Shown here: piece after piece, positions 52,391 through 63,000 of the stretch
Layout of the letters: every line of letters starts with the position of its first letter
Numbering within the stretch: the first letter of the stretch is position 1
Assembly: GCA_964524835.1 (NCBI GenBank)
Contig: CAZGEG010000019.1
Location: forward strand, 29,652-93,651
Reading direction: 5' to 3'
DNA: 64,000 bases
Source of the DNA: JACRCG01 sp964524835
GTDB lineage: Bacteria > Desulfobacterota > Desulfuromonadia > Geobacterales > Pseudopelobacteraceae
Notes under the pieces: generated by a model
What the model was told of the DNA's origin: nothing
Seen by the model: only the letters and a program-made list of their open reading frames with translations
Database searches by the model: none
Translations under genes and position numbers: made by a program

Positions 52391-54892
52391 ATGAATCTTC
52401 TCGCTGTCGAAAAACCTGCCCGCTATATGGGGGGCGAAATGGGCTCCATCCGGAAGGATGCCGCCGACCTGCGCTTTGCCCTGGCGTTTCCTGATGTATA
52501 CGAAGTAGGTATGAGCCATCTGGGTCTCCGGATTCTGTACCATATCCTGAACGGGGTCGAAGGGATCGCCGCAGAGCGAGTGTTCGCTCCCTGGCCGGAC
52601 ATGGAGGCGCAGATGCTGGCCGAAGGCGTCCAGCTGGCGACCCTCGAAACGGCCACCCCTCTGGCAGCCTGCGATATCATCGGCTTCACCCTGCAGTATG
52701 AACTTTCCTACACCAATATCCTGACGATGCTCCGCTTGAGCGGTATCCCGCTCCTGGCGGGCGACCGGGAGGCGGGTTATCCGCTGATCATCGCCGGCGG
52801 CCCCTGCGCCTATAACCCGGAGCCGCTGGCCCCCTTCCTTGATGCCGTGCTGCTGGGGGACGGCGAAGAAGCCGTGCTGGACGTAGCCCGGGCGGTGCTG
52901 GAATCTAAAAAAGCCGGCGAGGACAAAGCCGGGCTGCTCATGCGCCTCTCCGCCATCGAAGGGGTCTACATTCCTTCGTTCTTTGAACCGCAATACGCTC
53001 CCGACCGTACCCTGTCGGCGATCACCCCTCTGAAGCCCGGCTATACGTCGGTCCGTCGCCGCTTCCTGGCTGATCTTGATGCTGCTCCCTACCCGGTTTC
53101 TCCCGTCGTGCCGTTCATGAAGACGATCCATGACCGGGTGGCGGTGGAAATAGCCCGCGGCTGCACCCGCGGCTGCCGCTTCTGCCAGGCGGGGTACGTC
53201 TACCGCCCGCTGCGCGAGCGCTCACCGGAGACGATCCTGGGTCTCGTGGAGAAATCGCTCCAGGCGACCGGGTATGATGAAATATCGCTGCTGTCGCTTT
53301 CCACCGGTGATTATTCCTGTGTGACCCCGCTCGTGACCGAGCTGATGGCGCGCTATGCCGAGGACCGGGTGGCGGTGTCGCTTCCTTCCCTGCGGGTCGG
53401 AAGCCTGTCGGGCGGATTGATCGACGAGATCAAGAAAGTGCGCAAGACCGGCTTTACCCTGGCTCCCGAGGCCGGGAGCGACCGGATGCGGCGGGTTATC
53501 AACAAGGGGATTACGGAGGCCGACCTGATTGCCGGCGCCGCCGCGATCTACCAGGCCGGCTGGCGCCTGATCAAGCTCTACTTCATGATCGGGCTGCCGG
53601 GTGAAACGGCTGACGATGTCGCCCAGATCGCGACGCTGGCGCGCCAGGTCAAGGACCAGGCCAAGGGGAGCGGCGTTTCCGGCGATGTCAATGTTGCCGT
53701 CAGCACCTTCGTGCCCAAGGCACATACGCCGTTCCAGTGGGAACCGCAGATTTCCACGGCGGAAACCACCGAGCTTCAGTATCAGCTCCACTGCGACCTC
53801 AAGAAGCGCAAGCTGAAATTCAAGTGGCAGGATGCGCCGCTTTCGTTCATGGAAGGGGTTTTTGCCCGCGGAGACCGCCGCCTGGCGCCGGTCCTGATCC
53901 GTGCTGTCGAGCTGGGGTGCCGCTTTGACGGCTGGCGCGAACATTTTTCCCTGGAACGCTGGCTGCAGGCTTTTGCCGATTGCGCTGTCGAGCCGGAGTG
54001 GTACCTGCGCCGCCGGGAGCTGGTTGAAGTCCTGCCGTGGGACCATCTTGACTGCGGCGTGACCCGCGAATTCCTGCTGGCCGAGCGCGAGCAGGCGCTC
54101 CGGGAAGCGGCGACGAAGGATTGCCGCGACGGCAGCTGCAGCGCCTGCGGCGTCTGCGATTTCACCGTCGTGACGAACCGGATTTCCCCGCAGGCAGCCA
54201 TCCCGCCGCGGCCGAGCGTCCCGTCTGAAGAACCGGCCGCAGCCCGGATGCGGCTCCGCTTTTCCAAGACCGGCGTCATGCGCTACCTGAGCCACCTCGA
54301 ACTGATCACCGTCTTTACCCGCGCCGTCAGCAGAGGCGGGGTGCCGATCCTGTTTTCGCTCGGTTTCCACCCGCATCCCCGCTTCTCATTCGGAACGGCA
54401 ACGTCCGTAGGGGTCGAGTCACGGGCGGAGTATATGGATATGTTCGTTGTGTCCGGTATATCGCCGCTGAAGGTTCAGGAACTTCTCAATGCGGTGCTGC
54501 CGGAAGGGCTGCGGATTCTGGAGGCGGCTGAGGTTGACGCCAAATCACCATCCATCTCGACCCTCATTGACGCCACCCGCTACCGGATAACCTTTACCGG
54601 CGCCGATCCGGCCGAGCTTCAGCAACGGTGTGTGCAGTTTTTGGCACATGACATGTATGTCATTCAACGGATTAAGAAGGGTCAGACGACTACGGTTGAC
54701 CTGAGGGGTGAAGCGGTCTCACTCTCGGCAGACGGACAGGCGGTGGAACTGGTCGCCAGGAGGGGCAAGCCGGTCGAGTTCGCCCGGGCCATAACCGGTG
54801 ACGAGACGCTTCAGGGCGATGATATTCAGGTCGAGAAGCTGGAAGTCGTTTTCACTTCTCCCTGGTGCACGACACATACGGCAGCGAGGTAA
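52391..54892 (+). CDS. Fused B12-binding radical SAM / DUF2344 protein
   Basis: An 833-residue protein. Residues 1-590 match TIGR03960: ARYMGGEMG, a B12-like domain, and the radical SAM cluster motif in CTRGCRFCQAGYVYRP (C-x3-C-x2-C). Residues 610-830 match DUF2344 (TIGR03936; RLRFSKTGVMRYLSHLELITVFTRA, FHPHPRFSFG). In other genomes the two parts are separate neighbouring genes. The reaction is unknown; proximity to rng suggests an RNA- or ribosome-related role. Confidence 0.93.
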   Translation: MNLLAVEKPARYMGGEMGSIRKDAADLRFALAFPDVYEVGMSHLGLRILYHILNGVEGIAAERVFAPWPDMEAQMLAEGVQLATLETATPLAACDIIGFTLQYELSYTNILTMLRLSGIPLLAGDREAGYPLIIAGGPCAYNPEPLAPFLDAVLLGDGEEAVLDVARAVLESKKAGEDKAGLLMRLSAIEGVYIPSFFEPQYAPDRTLSAITPLKPGYTSVRRRFLADLDAAPYPVSPVVPFMKTIHDRVAVEIARGCTRGCRFCQAGYVYRPLRERSPETILGLVEKSLQATGYDEISLLSLSTGDYSCVTPLVTELMARYAEDRVAVSLPSLRVGSLSGGLIDEIKKVRKTGFTLAPEAGSDRMRRVINKGITEADLIAGAAAIYQAGWRLIKLYFMIGLPGETADDVAQIATLARQVKDQAKGSGVSGDVNVAVSTFVPKAHTPFQWEPQISTAETTELQYQLHCDLKKRKLKFKWQDAPLSFMEGVFARGDRRLAPVLIRAVELGCRFDGWREHFSLERWLQAFADCAVEPEWYLRRRELVEVLPWDHLDCGVTREFLLAEREQALREAATKDCRDGSCSACGVCDFTVVTNRISPQAAIPPRPSVPSEEPAAARMRLRFSKTGVMRYLSHLELITVFTRAVSRGGVPILFSLGFHPHPRFSFGTATSVGVESRAEYMDMFVVSGISPLKVQELLNAVLPEGLRILEAAEVDAKSPSISTLIDATRYRITFTGADPAELQQRCVQFLAHDMYVIQRIKKGQTTTVDLRGEAVSLSADGQAVELVARRGKPVEFARAITGDETLQGDDIQVEKLEVVFTSPWCTTHTAAR

Positions 54893-54991
54893 TTCCCTGC
54901 AGAATAGCGCAGAAGAGGATTCCCGGCACGCCGGCAACGATTACGCACAATTTGTAATTCATATACTGTTAGTCAAACGGAGAAAATCACC

Positions 54992-56518
54992 ATGGGAGCT
55001 GAATTAGTTATTAATGCCGCTTCCCACGAAACCCGCATCGCGTTGATAGAGAACGGCACCATTGCCGAACTGTATATCGAGCGGAGCCGCGAAAAGGGAA
55101 TAGTGGGCAATATTTACAAGGGGCGCGTCATCCGCGTACTGCCCGGAATGCAGGCCGCATTTGTGGATATCGGGCTGGAGAAGGCCGCATTCCTCTACGT
55201 TGCCGATGTTTTTGATGCGATCGAGGAGTACGAGTCGCTGCTGTATGCCGGCAGCAAGAAGGATGATGAGCCGGGCGAAGAGCCCGAGGGGAATGACCGC
55301 ACCGAGTTCCGTCCGCTCCACCCGATCGAGGACCTGCTGCAGGAAGGGCAGGAACTGCTGGTGCAGATATCCAAGGAGCCGCTCGGCACCAAGGGGGCCC
55401 GCATAACCTCACATATCTCCCTGCCGGGGCGGCACCTGGTCTACATGCCGACGGTTGACCACATCGGTATTTCTCGCCGGATAGAGGACGAAGAGGAGCG
55501 GGAGCGGCTGCGGGAGATCGTCGAGCGCCTCAAGAAGCCCGGTTCCGGCTACATCGTCAGGACCGTTTCGGAAGGAAAGAGCGAGGAAGACCTGATCGCC
55601 GACATGCAGTACCTGACGACCCTGTGGGAAGAGATCTCCAGCCGCCAGGCGAAGGGCGCGGTGCCGTCGCTGCTCCACTCGGATCTGGATGTGGTGCAGA
55701 AAGTCGTGCGGGACATCGTCACCGAACAGGTCGACAAGATCGTTGTTGATTCACAGGTTGATTATGACCGGATCGTGCATTTTATTTCGACCTTTGCGTC
55801 AACGATGAAATATACGATCGAGCTGTATGACGAGGAGGAGCCGATCTTCGATCATTACGGTCTGGAGGTTGAAATCAGCCGCGCCCTCGGGAGGAAGGTC
55901 TGGCTCAAGTCGGGCGGCTATATCATCATCGAACAAACGGAAGCCTTGAGCGCCGTCGATGTGAACACCGGCCGTTTCGTGGGCAAGCACAACCTGGAAG
56001 ACACGATCCTGAAGACCAATCTGGAAGCGGTCAAGGAGATCGCCTACCAGCTCCGGCTGCGTAATATCGGCGGGATCATCATCATCGACTTCATCGACAT
56101 GGAAAAAGAGGTCAATCGTGAAAAGGTGTACGGGGCGCTGGAAGAGGCGCTGAAGGCTGACAAGTCGAAGACCAACATCCTGAAAATATCCGAGCTCGGG
56201 CTGGTGGAGATGACCAGAAAGCGGGTGCGCGAGAATATCAGCCGCATGATGTGTGAGCCATGCAGCTACTGTGAAGGGCGCGGCTACATCAAGTCAAAAA
56301 TAACCGTCTGCCATGAGATCTTCCGCGAACTGCGCCGCGAAATGCTGGATATCCGGGGGACCAAAGCAACGGTGACGGTGCATCCGCAGGTTGCCGACCT
56401 CCTCTATGACGAGGAGCGGCGCGGGCTTGAGGAGCTGGAAAAGAAATTCAAGAAAAGAATCACGGTGAGGGCCAAGCCGGGCTTTCATCAGGAGCAGTTT
56501 GAAATTACGATCAACTGA
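54992..56518 (+). CDS. rng: Ribonuclease G/E
   Basis: A 508-residue endoribonuclease of the RNase G type. It opens with an S1-like domain (VGNIYKGRVIRVLPGMQAAFVDIGLEKAAFLYVADV), has the catalytic acidic segment VDVNTGRFVG and IIIDFIDM, and the zinc-link CEPCSYCEGRG. It matures rRNA and degrades mRNA. The usual C-terminal extension of RNase E is absent. GGAGAAA precedes the start. rplU and rpmA, often next in related genomes, do not follow. Confidence 0.93.
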   Translation: MGAELVINAASHETRIALIENGTIAELYIERSREKGIVGNIYKGRVIRVLPGMQAAFVDIGLEKAAFLYVADVFDAIEEYESLLYAGSKKDDEPGEEPEGNDRTEFRPLHPIEDLLQEGQELLVQISKEPLGTKGARITSHISLPGRHLVYMPTVDHIGISRRIEDEEERERLREIVERLKKPGSGYIVRTVSEGKSEEDLIADMQYLTTLWEEISSRQAKGAVPSLLHSDLDVVQKVVRDIVTEQVDKIVVDSQVDYDRIVHFISTFASTMKYTIELYDEEEPIFDHYGLEVEISRALGRKVWLKSGGYIIIEQTEALSAVDVNTGRFVGKHNLEDTILKTNLEAVKEIAYQLRLRNIGGIIIIDFIDMEKEVNREKVYGALEEALKADKSKTNILKISELGLVEMTRKRVRENISRMMCEPCSYCEGRGYIKSKITVCHEIFRELRREMLDIRGTKATVTVHPQVADLLYDEERRGLEELEKKFKKRITVRAKPGFHQEQFEITIN

Positions 56519-56535
56519 AATGTTTTGGTCGAATA

Positions 56536-56576
56536 AACGCAGAGAGGCGAGGATCATATCCTCGCCTCTCTGCGTT
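56536..56576. terminator. Terminator after rng
   Basis: A perfect 19-base stem (AACGCAGAGAGGCGAGGAT / ATCCTCGCCTCTCTGCGTT) with 3-base loop separates convergent rng and the RHH gene. No clear T-run follows on either side, so it may act as a bidirectional roadblock. Confidence 0.6.
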
Positions 56577-56593
56577 CAGGGGGTGTCGTGTGA

Positions 56594-56779
56594 CTATGCG
56601 GCCTTGCGGCCCATTCCGTCCTGCTCGTAGTGAGCGGAAAAATATTCCATAGCCTCGCGCATGATGTCAGAAATGCTCTTGTGGGTTGTTTTCATCAGGT
56701 TTTCCAGGTGATCGCGCTCTTCGTCGCTCACCCTCATTGAAATGACATTGTAGCGTGGGTTCTCTCTCATTCTTCCCAT
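56594..56779 (-). CDS. Ribbon-helix-helix DNA-binding protein
   Basis: A small protein of 61 residues. YNVISMRVSDEERDHLENLMKTTHKSISDIMREAMEYF forms the beta strand and two helices of the RHH fold. A basic N-terminus precedes it. ATG 56779 has AAAGGAG upstream; the longer upstream open frame has no ribosome binding site. It may repress its own gene or be an orphan antitoxin, but no toxin is adjacent. Confidence 0.8.
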   Translation of the reverse strand: MGRMRENPRYNVISMRVSDEERDHLENLMKTTHKSISDIMREAMEYFSAHYEQDGMGRKAA

Positions 56780-57045
56780 GGTAATACTCCTTTCCGTTTT
56801 TAATATGGTTTGCTTCGAGTTCGTATGAACGAATATGTAGTAAACACTAGCTATTTGCATGCCAAGTATGGGTAAAAAAATAAATACCTTGCAGTACGGT
56901 ATGTTGCAACAGGACAATGCCGGGCCGGTTGGTTGAAGCGATAAAACGTGTGCCAAAAATGGCGCACTGATGGCCAAAAGTATACACTATTTTGAAACAG
57001 AATCCGTATCCGTGACGGGTGGGACTACAGAGCAGAGTAAAGAGG

Positions 57046-59325
57046 TTAGCCGGTGAAGGATTTTGAGCGACGGACGACTTCGATGCCGTGCTTCTCAAGG
57101 AGGCGGTAGAAGGTACGGCGGGGTAGATTTGCCTGGCGTGCCGCCTTGGCAACATTGCCGTCACACTCTTCGAGGTAGCGCACGATAATATTCTTCTCGG
57201 TGCGAACGACCTGCAGTTCGCGCTCCGCCTTGAACGAGACCCGGCGACGATTGACATCAATGTCGGGGCAGGAATCGTAGGTGTCGAGAAATACGGTCGG
57301 CAGATTTTCCAGCCGGATGACGCCGTCTTTGACCAGCACCGCGGAGCGTTCAATGACATTCTGCATTTCACGGATGTTTCCGGGCCAGGGGTAGTGCTGC
57401 ATGGCCTTGACGGCCCGGTCTTCGATGCCGGCGATGGTTTTGTTGAGTTTTTTCCGGGCCTTGTCGAGAAAATGCCGGGCCAGTTCCGGCACTGATTCGG
57501 CGCGCTGCCGCAGCGGCGGCAGCTCTATGCAGAACACGTTCAACCGATAATACAGATCCTCGCGAAACCACCCCTCGCGTACCCCCAGCTCAAGATCCTT
57601 GTTGGTGGCAGCTATCAGGCGCACGTCCACCTTTTTGGCGGCAACGCTCCCGACGGGGCGAACCTCCCCCATGTCCAGAATCCGCAGCAGCTCGGCCTGC
57701 AGTTTGGGGGTGATGTCGCCGATTTCGTCCAGAAAGATGGTCCCGCCGTTGGCCGCCTCAAACAGCCCTTTTTTGTCGGCGATCGCGCCGGTGAAGGAGC
57801 CTTTTTTATGGCCGAACAGTTCGCTCTCAAGGAGAGAATCCGTCAGCGTGGTGCAGTTGACGGTCATGAGCGGTTTGTCATTACGCTGGCTCTGGCGGTG
57901 GATGGCGCGGGCGGTCAGCTCCTTGCCGGTGCCGGTTTCGCCCCTGATCAGCACCGTTGTCGGCGTGGGGGCAACCTGGTGGATCAGTTCCATCACGCCC
58001 CTGATGCCGGGGTCGCTGCCGACAATCAGGTCATCTCCCGCCTGCCGGTCCAACTCCCGCTGCACCAGTTCATACTTCTGCATCAGGTGCCCGCGTTCCT
58101 CCTCGATCAGCTGCATGTTGTGCGGAAGGCACATTTCAATATCGGCAAGCCCCTGAAATACCGCCACGGCATGCTCGCGGCAGGTGTTGTATCCGCAGGC
58201 TCGGCAATTTAGTTCGTCCCCTTGAGTGAATTTGTTCGTGGAATGGAGGATGCGCTTGATGTCATCCTTGCCCGGGGTCGCCAGTTTCTGCGACTTGTCC
58301 GCGTAGGAGCGGGCAAGGTCGGGCAGTAGCGCGGTTGAGCGGTAATGGGCCGCCGTGTTATAGGGGGGCTTGGCGCTGTTGTGGCAGACGATCAGCTTGC
58401 GCTTGAAAAAATGATTGAGCTCTTTATCGCGGGCAGGGCCGTCGACACAGCCGCCGTCGCAAAAACGGAGATCGACAAATGCCGGCGAAATGCGCCCCGC
58501 GGCGAGATCGCGAATAATGCCGATCGTGTGTGCTTCGCCTTCGGCGCTGATCGTCTCGTTATCCTGGAAATCGGTCCGGATATCGAAAACCTTCAGCGGG
58601 CCGCCGGTCAGCGTAAATAGACGTCCGGAACCAGGATCTACACCGTCGAACGGCATTTCCGCCAGGCCGGCAGGGGTGATGCCCCTGTTCTTGAGGAGCT
58701 TGTCGATCTCCTGATAGGTCAGCACGACGTCGATCGCCCCGGAGGCCTCTCCCTGGATCTCGAATTTTGCCGCAATGCAGGTACTGACGTAGACGACCCT
58801 GGTTTCATCCCCGAGAACGCCCTTGATAAAACGTCCCATGGCGATCATGGGCGATACGATCGGCACGATGTTGGGGACCAGTGCCGGGTAATGGCGTTCA
58901 ATCAGGTCGACTACCGCCGGGCAATGGGATGAGATCAGCGGTTTTTCCGAGGAGCCGAGCGTGTCGCGGTAGCTGCCGGCAATCATGCGCGCGCCGTACG
59001 CCCCCTCGTGGACCTCGCTGAAGCCGAGGCTTTTCAGGGCGGCCACAAGTTGGCCGGGTCGCAGCGTGTGAAAAAAGGCCGGGAACGAGCAGCCGAGCAC
59101 CGCCACGACCGGGGTGCCGGAAGCCAACATCTCCTGCGTTCTGACCATGCGGTCCACCACGACCTTGGCTTGCTGCGGGCAGCTCAGGCAGTTGCCGCAG
59201 CCGATGCAGCGGTCATACATGATCTGGGCAAACCCCCCGTCGACCTTGATGGCCTTGACGGGACAGCTGCGGACACAGGAATAACAGCGGCGGCAGCGCT
59301 CTTTATAGGTGACGATCGGTTCCAT
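57046..59325 (-). CDS. Sigma-54 activator with ferredoxin and [FeFe]-hydrogenase-like sensor
   Basis: A 759-residue modular regulator. Residues 11-49 hold two cysteine clusters of ferredoxin type (C11, C14, C17, C21; C40, C43, C46, C49). Residues 70-330 resemble the H-cluster domain: SSHCP at 132-136, STCIAAK at 181-187 and FCDGGCVDGP at 288-297, so the four ligand cysteines (135, 183, 289, 293) remain. A further cluster C374-x2-C-x4-C...C399 follows. The AAA+ domain has GETGTGKE (462-469) and GSFTGA (509-514), and a Fis-type HTH ends the protein. It likely senses redox or H2 and activates sigma-54 promoters. Confidence 0.9.
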   Translation of the reverse strand: MEPIVTYKERCRRCYSCVRSCPVKAIKVDGGFAQIMYDRCIGCGNCLSCPQQAKVVVDRMVRTQEMLASGTPVVAVLGCSFPAFFHTLRPGQLVAALKSLGFSEVHEGAYGARMIAGSYRDTLGSSEKPLISSHCPAVVDLIERHYPALVPNIVPIVSPMIAMGRFIKGVLGDETRVVYVSTCIAAKFEIQGEASGAIDVVLTYQEIDKLLKNRGITPAGLAEMPFDGVDPGSGRLFTLTGGPLKVFDIRTDFQDNETISAEGEAHTIGIIRDLAAGRISPAFVDLRFCDGGCVDGPARDKELNHFFKRKLIVCHNSAKPPYNTAAHYRSTALLPDLARSYADKSQKLATPGKDDIKRILHSTNKFTQGDELNCRACGYNTCREHAVAVFQGLADIEMCLPHNMQLIEEERGHLMQKYELVQRELDRQAGDDLIVGSDPGIRGVMELIHQVAPTPTTVLIRGETGTGKELTARAIHRQSQRNDKPLMTVNCTTLTDSLLESELFGHKKGSFTGAIADKKGLFEAANGGTIFLDEIGDITPKLQAELLRILDMGEVRPVGSVAAKKVDVRLIAATNKDLELGVREGWFREDLYYRLNVFCIELPPLRQRAESVPELARHFLDKARKKLNKTIAGIEDRAVKAMQHYPWPGNIREMQNVIERSAVLVKDGVIRLENLPTVFLDTYDSCPDIDVNRRRVSFKAERELQVVRTEKNIIVRYLEECDGNVAKAARQANLPRRTFYRLLEKHGIEVVRRSKSFTG

Positions 59326-59681
59326 GAATTCCCTGCTTTTACCTATTTAGTTTGCCGAGTTTACACGAAAAAAAATATATGTGCAATAATTGGCACACTT
59401 TGCTGTTGACCTCTTCAATGCTCGCCGTGTCACTAAAGGTATAACATTATGTAATTTTCCAACATTATGACTTTTTCTATTCCAACCTTAGGCCTTTTTT
59501 ATGACGTCACGAAAACTACGAGCATAGGATGACAAACTTGAAACATAGGCTTGTTGTAAACTGGACCAGATAAAAAGGTGGATGTCCATCACTCCAATAA
59601 AAAACATTTTCATTGTCTCCAAAATAAATCTCATAAAATATCCAAAATAAACATGCTTTAAAAATCAGCATGTTGCGCGAA

Positions 59682-59700
59682 GTGTAAAGAAACTTTACAC
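59682..59700. promoter_or_regulatory. Operator-like inverted repeat, copy 1
   Basis: GTGTAAAG (59682-59689), spacer AAA, CTTTACAC (59693-59700): a perfect 8-base-arm repeat, matching the copy 57 bases downstream. It fits the TGTAAA-N5-TTTACA pattern seen at 1818. Confidence 0.55.
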
Positions 59701-59738
59701 TTTTGTAACACGCTGATTTAATTGTTGAATTTAGAGAG

Positions 59739-59757
59739 GTGTAAAGAAACTTTACAA
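59739..59757. promoter_or_regulatory. Operator-like inverted repeat, copy 2
   Basis: GTGTAAAG (59739-59746), spacer AAA, CTTTACA (59750-59756): 18 of 19 bases match copy 1. Two spaced sites about 310-340 bases before the RHS gene suggest cooperative binding of a regulator. Confidence 0.55.
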
Positions 59758-60080
59758 TTTTAATAATTCTAACTAATGAAAAAAATGCTTGATTAATGAT
59801 CTTAATTAATTTAATGGAGGGTGCATAAACTGCTATTCGCCAGGTTTATCCGATATGTTATCCTAAGTTTGCAGCTTCGAATCGTTGCCGTTCTGCCGTT
59901 CTGCAAAAAAGTCTTAACTCGGGACAATGTGAAAGTCAGAAGATGAGCCAAAGCAAACCGCAAAACATCTTGAGGGATGCTGTTATTTATTTCTAGTTCA
60001 GCAAATAAATTAATAGAAAATGACGTCCCTCGGTGCCTCTCCAGGTTTGACCCCTGATATGGTTCCTAGTGAGGATAAAG

Positions 60081-63000
60081 ATGTCAATAAAGAGGTGTGA
60101 TATTATGGGAATATGTAACCATCAAGTTGTTGCTATGTTGCTAATGGGGTGGATCGTAATTGGTTTTGTAAATATTTTGCCGCGCAAGTATTTGTATGAA
60201 TTTGAATCACAATTTAAAAGATTTGATATATGTGTTCGGCGGATAATTGACGTAACTCTTCTATTATTACTAATTTTATCTATTTGTAGGCCAATTGATG
60301 TCATGGCAGGTGTATATCAGACCACGTTTTATGTCGATAGTATGATACCTACATGGCAAGATACGGGGTTAAATATCCCGACAAATTGTCAGATAGGCAT
60401 AACTGCAGATGGTGCAGTTTGTCATAATAGTGGTTCTAGTTGCGCAGATGCAAATGGGTGGGCTAGGCCTACTGACAGTAGTTTTCTAGCTCCAGGGCTT
60501 ACGCAGGTAAGTCTTGTTGGGAAAGTTGGTTCCTCTTCTCCATTTTTTGTAGGAACTTCTTTAAACTATACCAGTAGTTCAAGTGGGAAATTGTATCTAG
60601 GTTTTAATGATAATGCTTTTGCCGATAACAGTTATGGCTTTAATGTAACAATTACCAAGCCGTGCACTGGTCTAACATTAGAATCATTCAGCGCCAGTCC
60701 AAATCAGATTGTTGCCGGTCAACCTACAGTCATTTCATGGAGTGCATCGGAATGCATTCAAACGGCAACGCTAACAATAGGCACAAAAACATTTAATTAC
60801 ACTGATGCCAGCTCCGGCTCGGTTACCTGGGCCGGCAATGACGGAGATGATAATATTACGGAGCCGAAAACCTACACCGCAACTCTTAACGCTTCTAGTG
60901 ATTGTAGCGGTAGCAGTACAACTTCAATAGAAATAACAGTTCTGCCTCCGCCAGATTCATGTGATCTGGAACAGAATTTCAAATCCAAGGCAAATTTATT
61001 AACCGGCGCCCTTTCCATGAGTGAGCAGATTTTTGCGACGTCAGGCGGCCCTTTCACAACCTCTCTTGCCTTTTCCTATAACAGCATGGACCCGCGTATC
61101 GGCCCTCTAGGGCGTAAATGGAGCCATAACTACGATGTCGCTCTTGTACAGAATGCAAATGGATCGATAACCATCCGCGAGGGGAATGTACGAAGCTACT
61201 ATAAGCTTGTCAATGGAGTATATGTGCCTAAAACCGGGGACTACTCTGTTCTGACAAAAGCAGCTACAACCTTCACTTTGGCGTATAAGGGGGGTGGATC
61301 GAAAACGTTCAACAGCGCCGGTCAGATGACCGCGATGACTGACACATATGGCAATACCCTCGCTTTTGCTTATGACACAAGCAGCGGCAATCTGACCACG
61401 ATAACCGAGTCAACGTGGCGCTCAACATCATTTGGATATGAAAACAACCGGATTACATCAATTACCGACCCGACCGGAAATATTTACAGGATCCTTTACG
61501 ATGGCAATTTGATTAAATCCGTTACCAGACCAGATGGTAGTAAATGGCAGTATACCTATTACGATACCAAGGGGTATATATGGACAAAAACCGACCCCAT
61601 GGACATGGTAACCACCTATGTCTATGACGCAAGCCACCGAGTTATGACCGGTACCGATTCGGCAGGGGCTATAACAGTTAGTCACCCCACAGATCTTACC
61701 ACGGTCAGAAGTTCAAGCGTCATCCAGAGTGACGGCGGAACATGGCAATATACCTATGACTCTGCAACAGGGAATGTAGCCAGCGCAACAGACCCGTTCG
61801 GAAACAGCACATGGAAATATTACAACGCCGACCGTACCCTCAGGGCCAAGACGGTACCCTTCGACATCGATACCATGCTGACAACCTTCTTCACCTATGA
61901 CAGTCATGGCAACGTCCTGACCCAGACCGATCCGGTCGATATCTCCATCTATACGCCGGCCATCGACCCGGCAACCGTGAATATTGCCGGTCTGGCTACG
62001 CTCAATCCTCCAATAAAGACTGCCGTCTCCTATACCTATGACTATGCCAACAATGACCAGATGGGCAGCGTAACCGACCATAGGGGGAGCGCGGCAACCA
62101 CCACTACGTATCAGTACACGGTGGAGAATGGCTACAAGGTTACCAGGGTTACGGACCCTGATTCCCATGTCACTACAACCCGTTACCATATGAACGGCAA
62201 CATCAAGGATCTGACAGACGCCAATGGTCAAGTAACTACGTACACCTATTACCCCGATACACCGGCCAACCGGACCGCCGCTGTTGTCGGGCTCTTGTAT
62301 GAGGTCACCGGTCCGGACGGAGTCATCACCAGATACACGAACTATGACAAGAACGGCAACCTTCTGGAGATCAAAACCATCGGCACCGATAATCGGGAAA
62401 TTCGTACCGTCCAACAGTTTGACGGAATGAACCGCCTCAAAACGGTCACCCGCTTTGCCCAGGGATTGCCTGATAATGTCACTGCATACAATTACGATAA
62501 TTACGGCAACCGCAATTACCAGAAAGACCCGGAAGGAAAAGAAACCAACTTTCTCTATGATGGCAAGGGACATGTTACCAAAGTGACCGATGCTCAACAG
62601 CACGAAACCCAATACTTATACGGGGGTACGGGAGGCACAAGCTGCACTTCCTGCGGCGGAGGTAGTGACAAGCTGACGGCCGTCATCGACGCCAAGGAGC
62701 AGACTACCAGTTTTGAGTATGACCTGCTCGGTCGCTTGGTGCTGGAAACCGATCCGCTGCAGAAGAAAATCCGTTACACCTACTATGACCACGGCAAAGT
62801 CAGGGAAAAGATCGATGCCACCACGGCGCCCGGTAAGGTTCTCATCAACTATTATTACGATACCCTGGGCAGGCTTACCACTAAACGCTATGCCGACAAC
62901 TCGCAGGAGTCCTACACCTACGACCCGAAGGGACGCCTGCAAACCGCCACCAACGCCAACATCGGCTATACCTTCATCTATTACGACAACGGCTGGCTGA

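Larger units (their letters stand above)
59326..60080. other. Long AT-rich intergenic region
   Basis: About 750 bases between the divergent regulator and RHS genes. It contains the pair of operator-like repeats at 59682 and 59739, AACATTATG direct repeats (about 59443 and 59461) and a short tandem of GCCGTTCT (about 59888). No ORF with credible start or codon use was seen. A sigma-54-like GG...GC pair near 59391 has wrong spacing. Confidence 0.5.

Noticed and set aside
56780..56977. Extended N-terminus of the RHH protein
   Set aside because: The added 66 residues are hydrophobic, have no ribosome binding site, and AAAGGAG lies just before ATG 56779.
59388..59402. Sigma-54 promoter TTGGCACACTTTGC upstream of the regulator/RHS intergenic region
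   Set aside because: GG and GC are separated by 8 bases, not the required 10, so the -24/-12 spacing is wrong.
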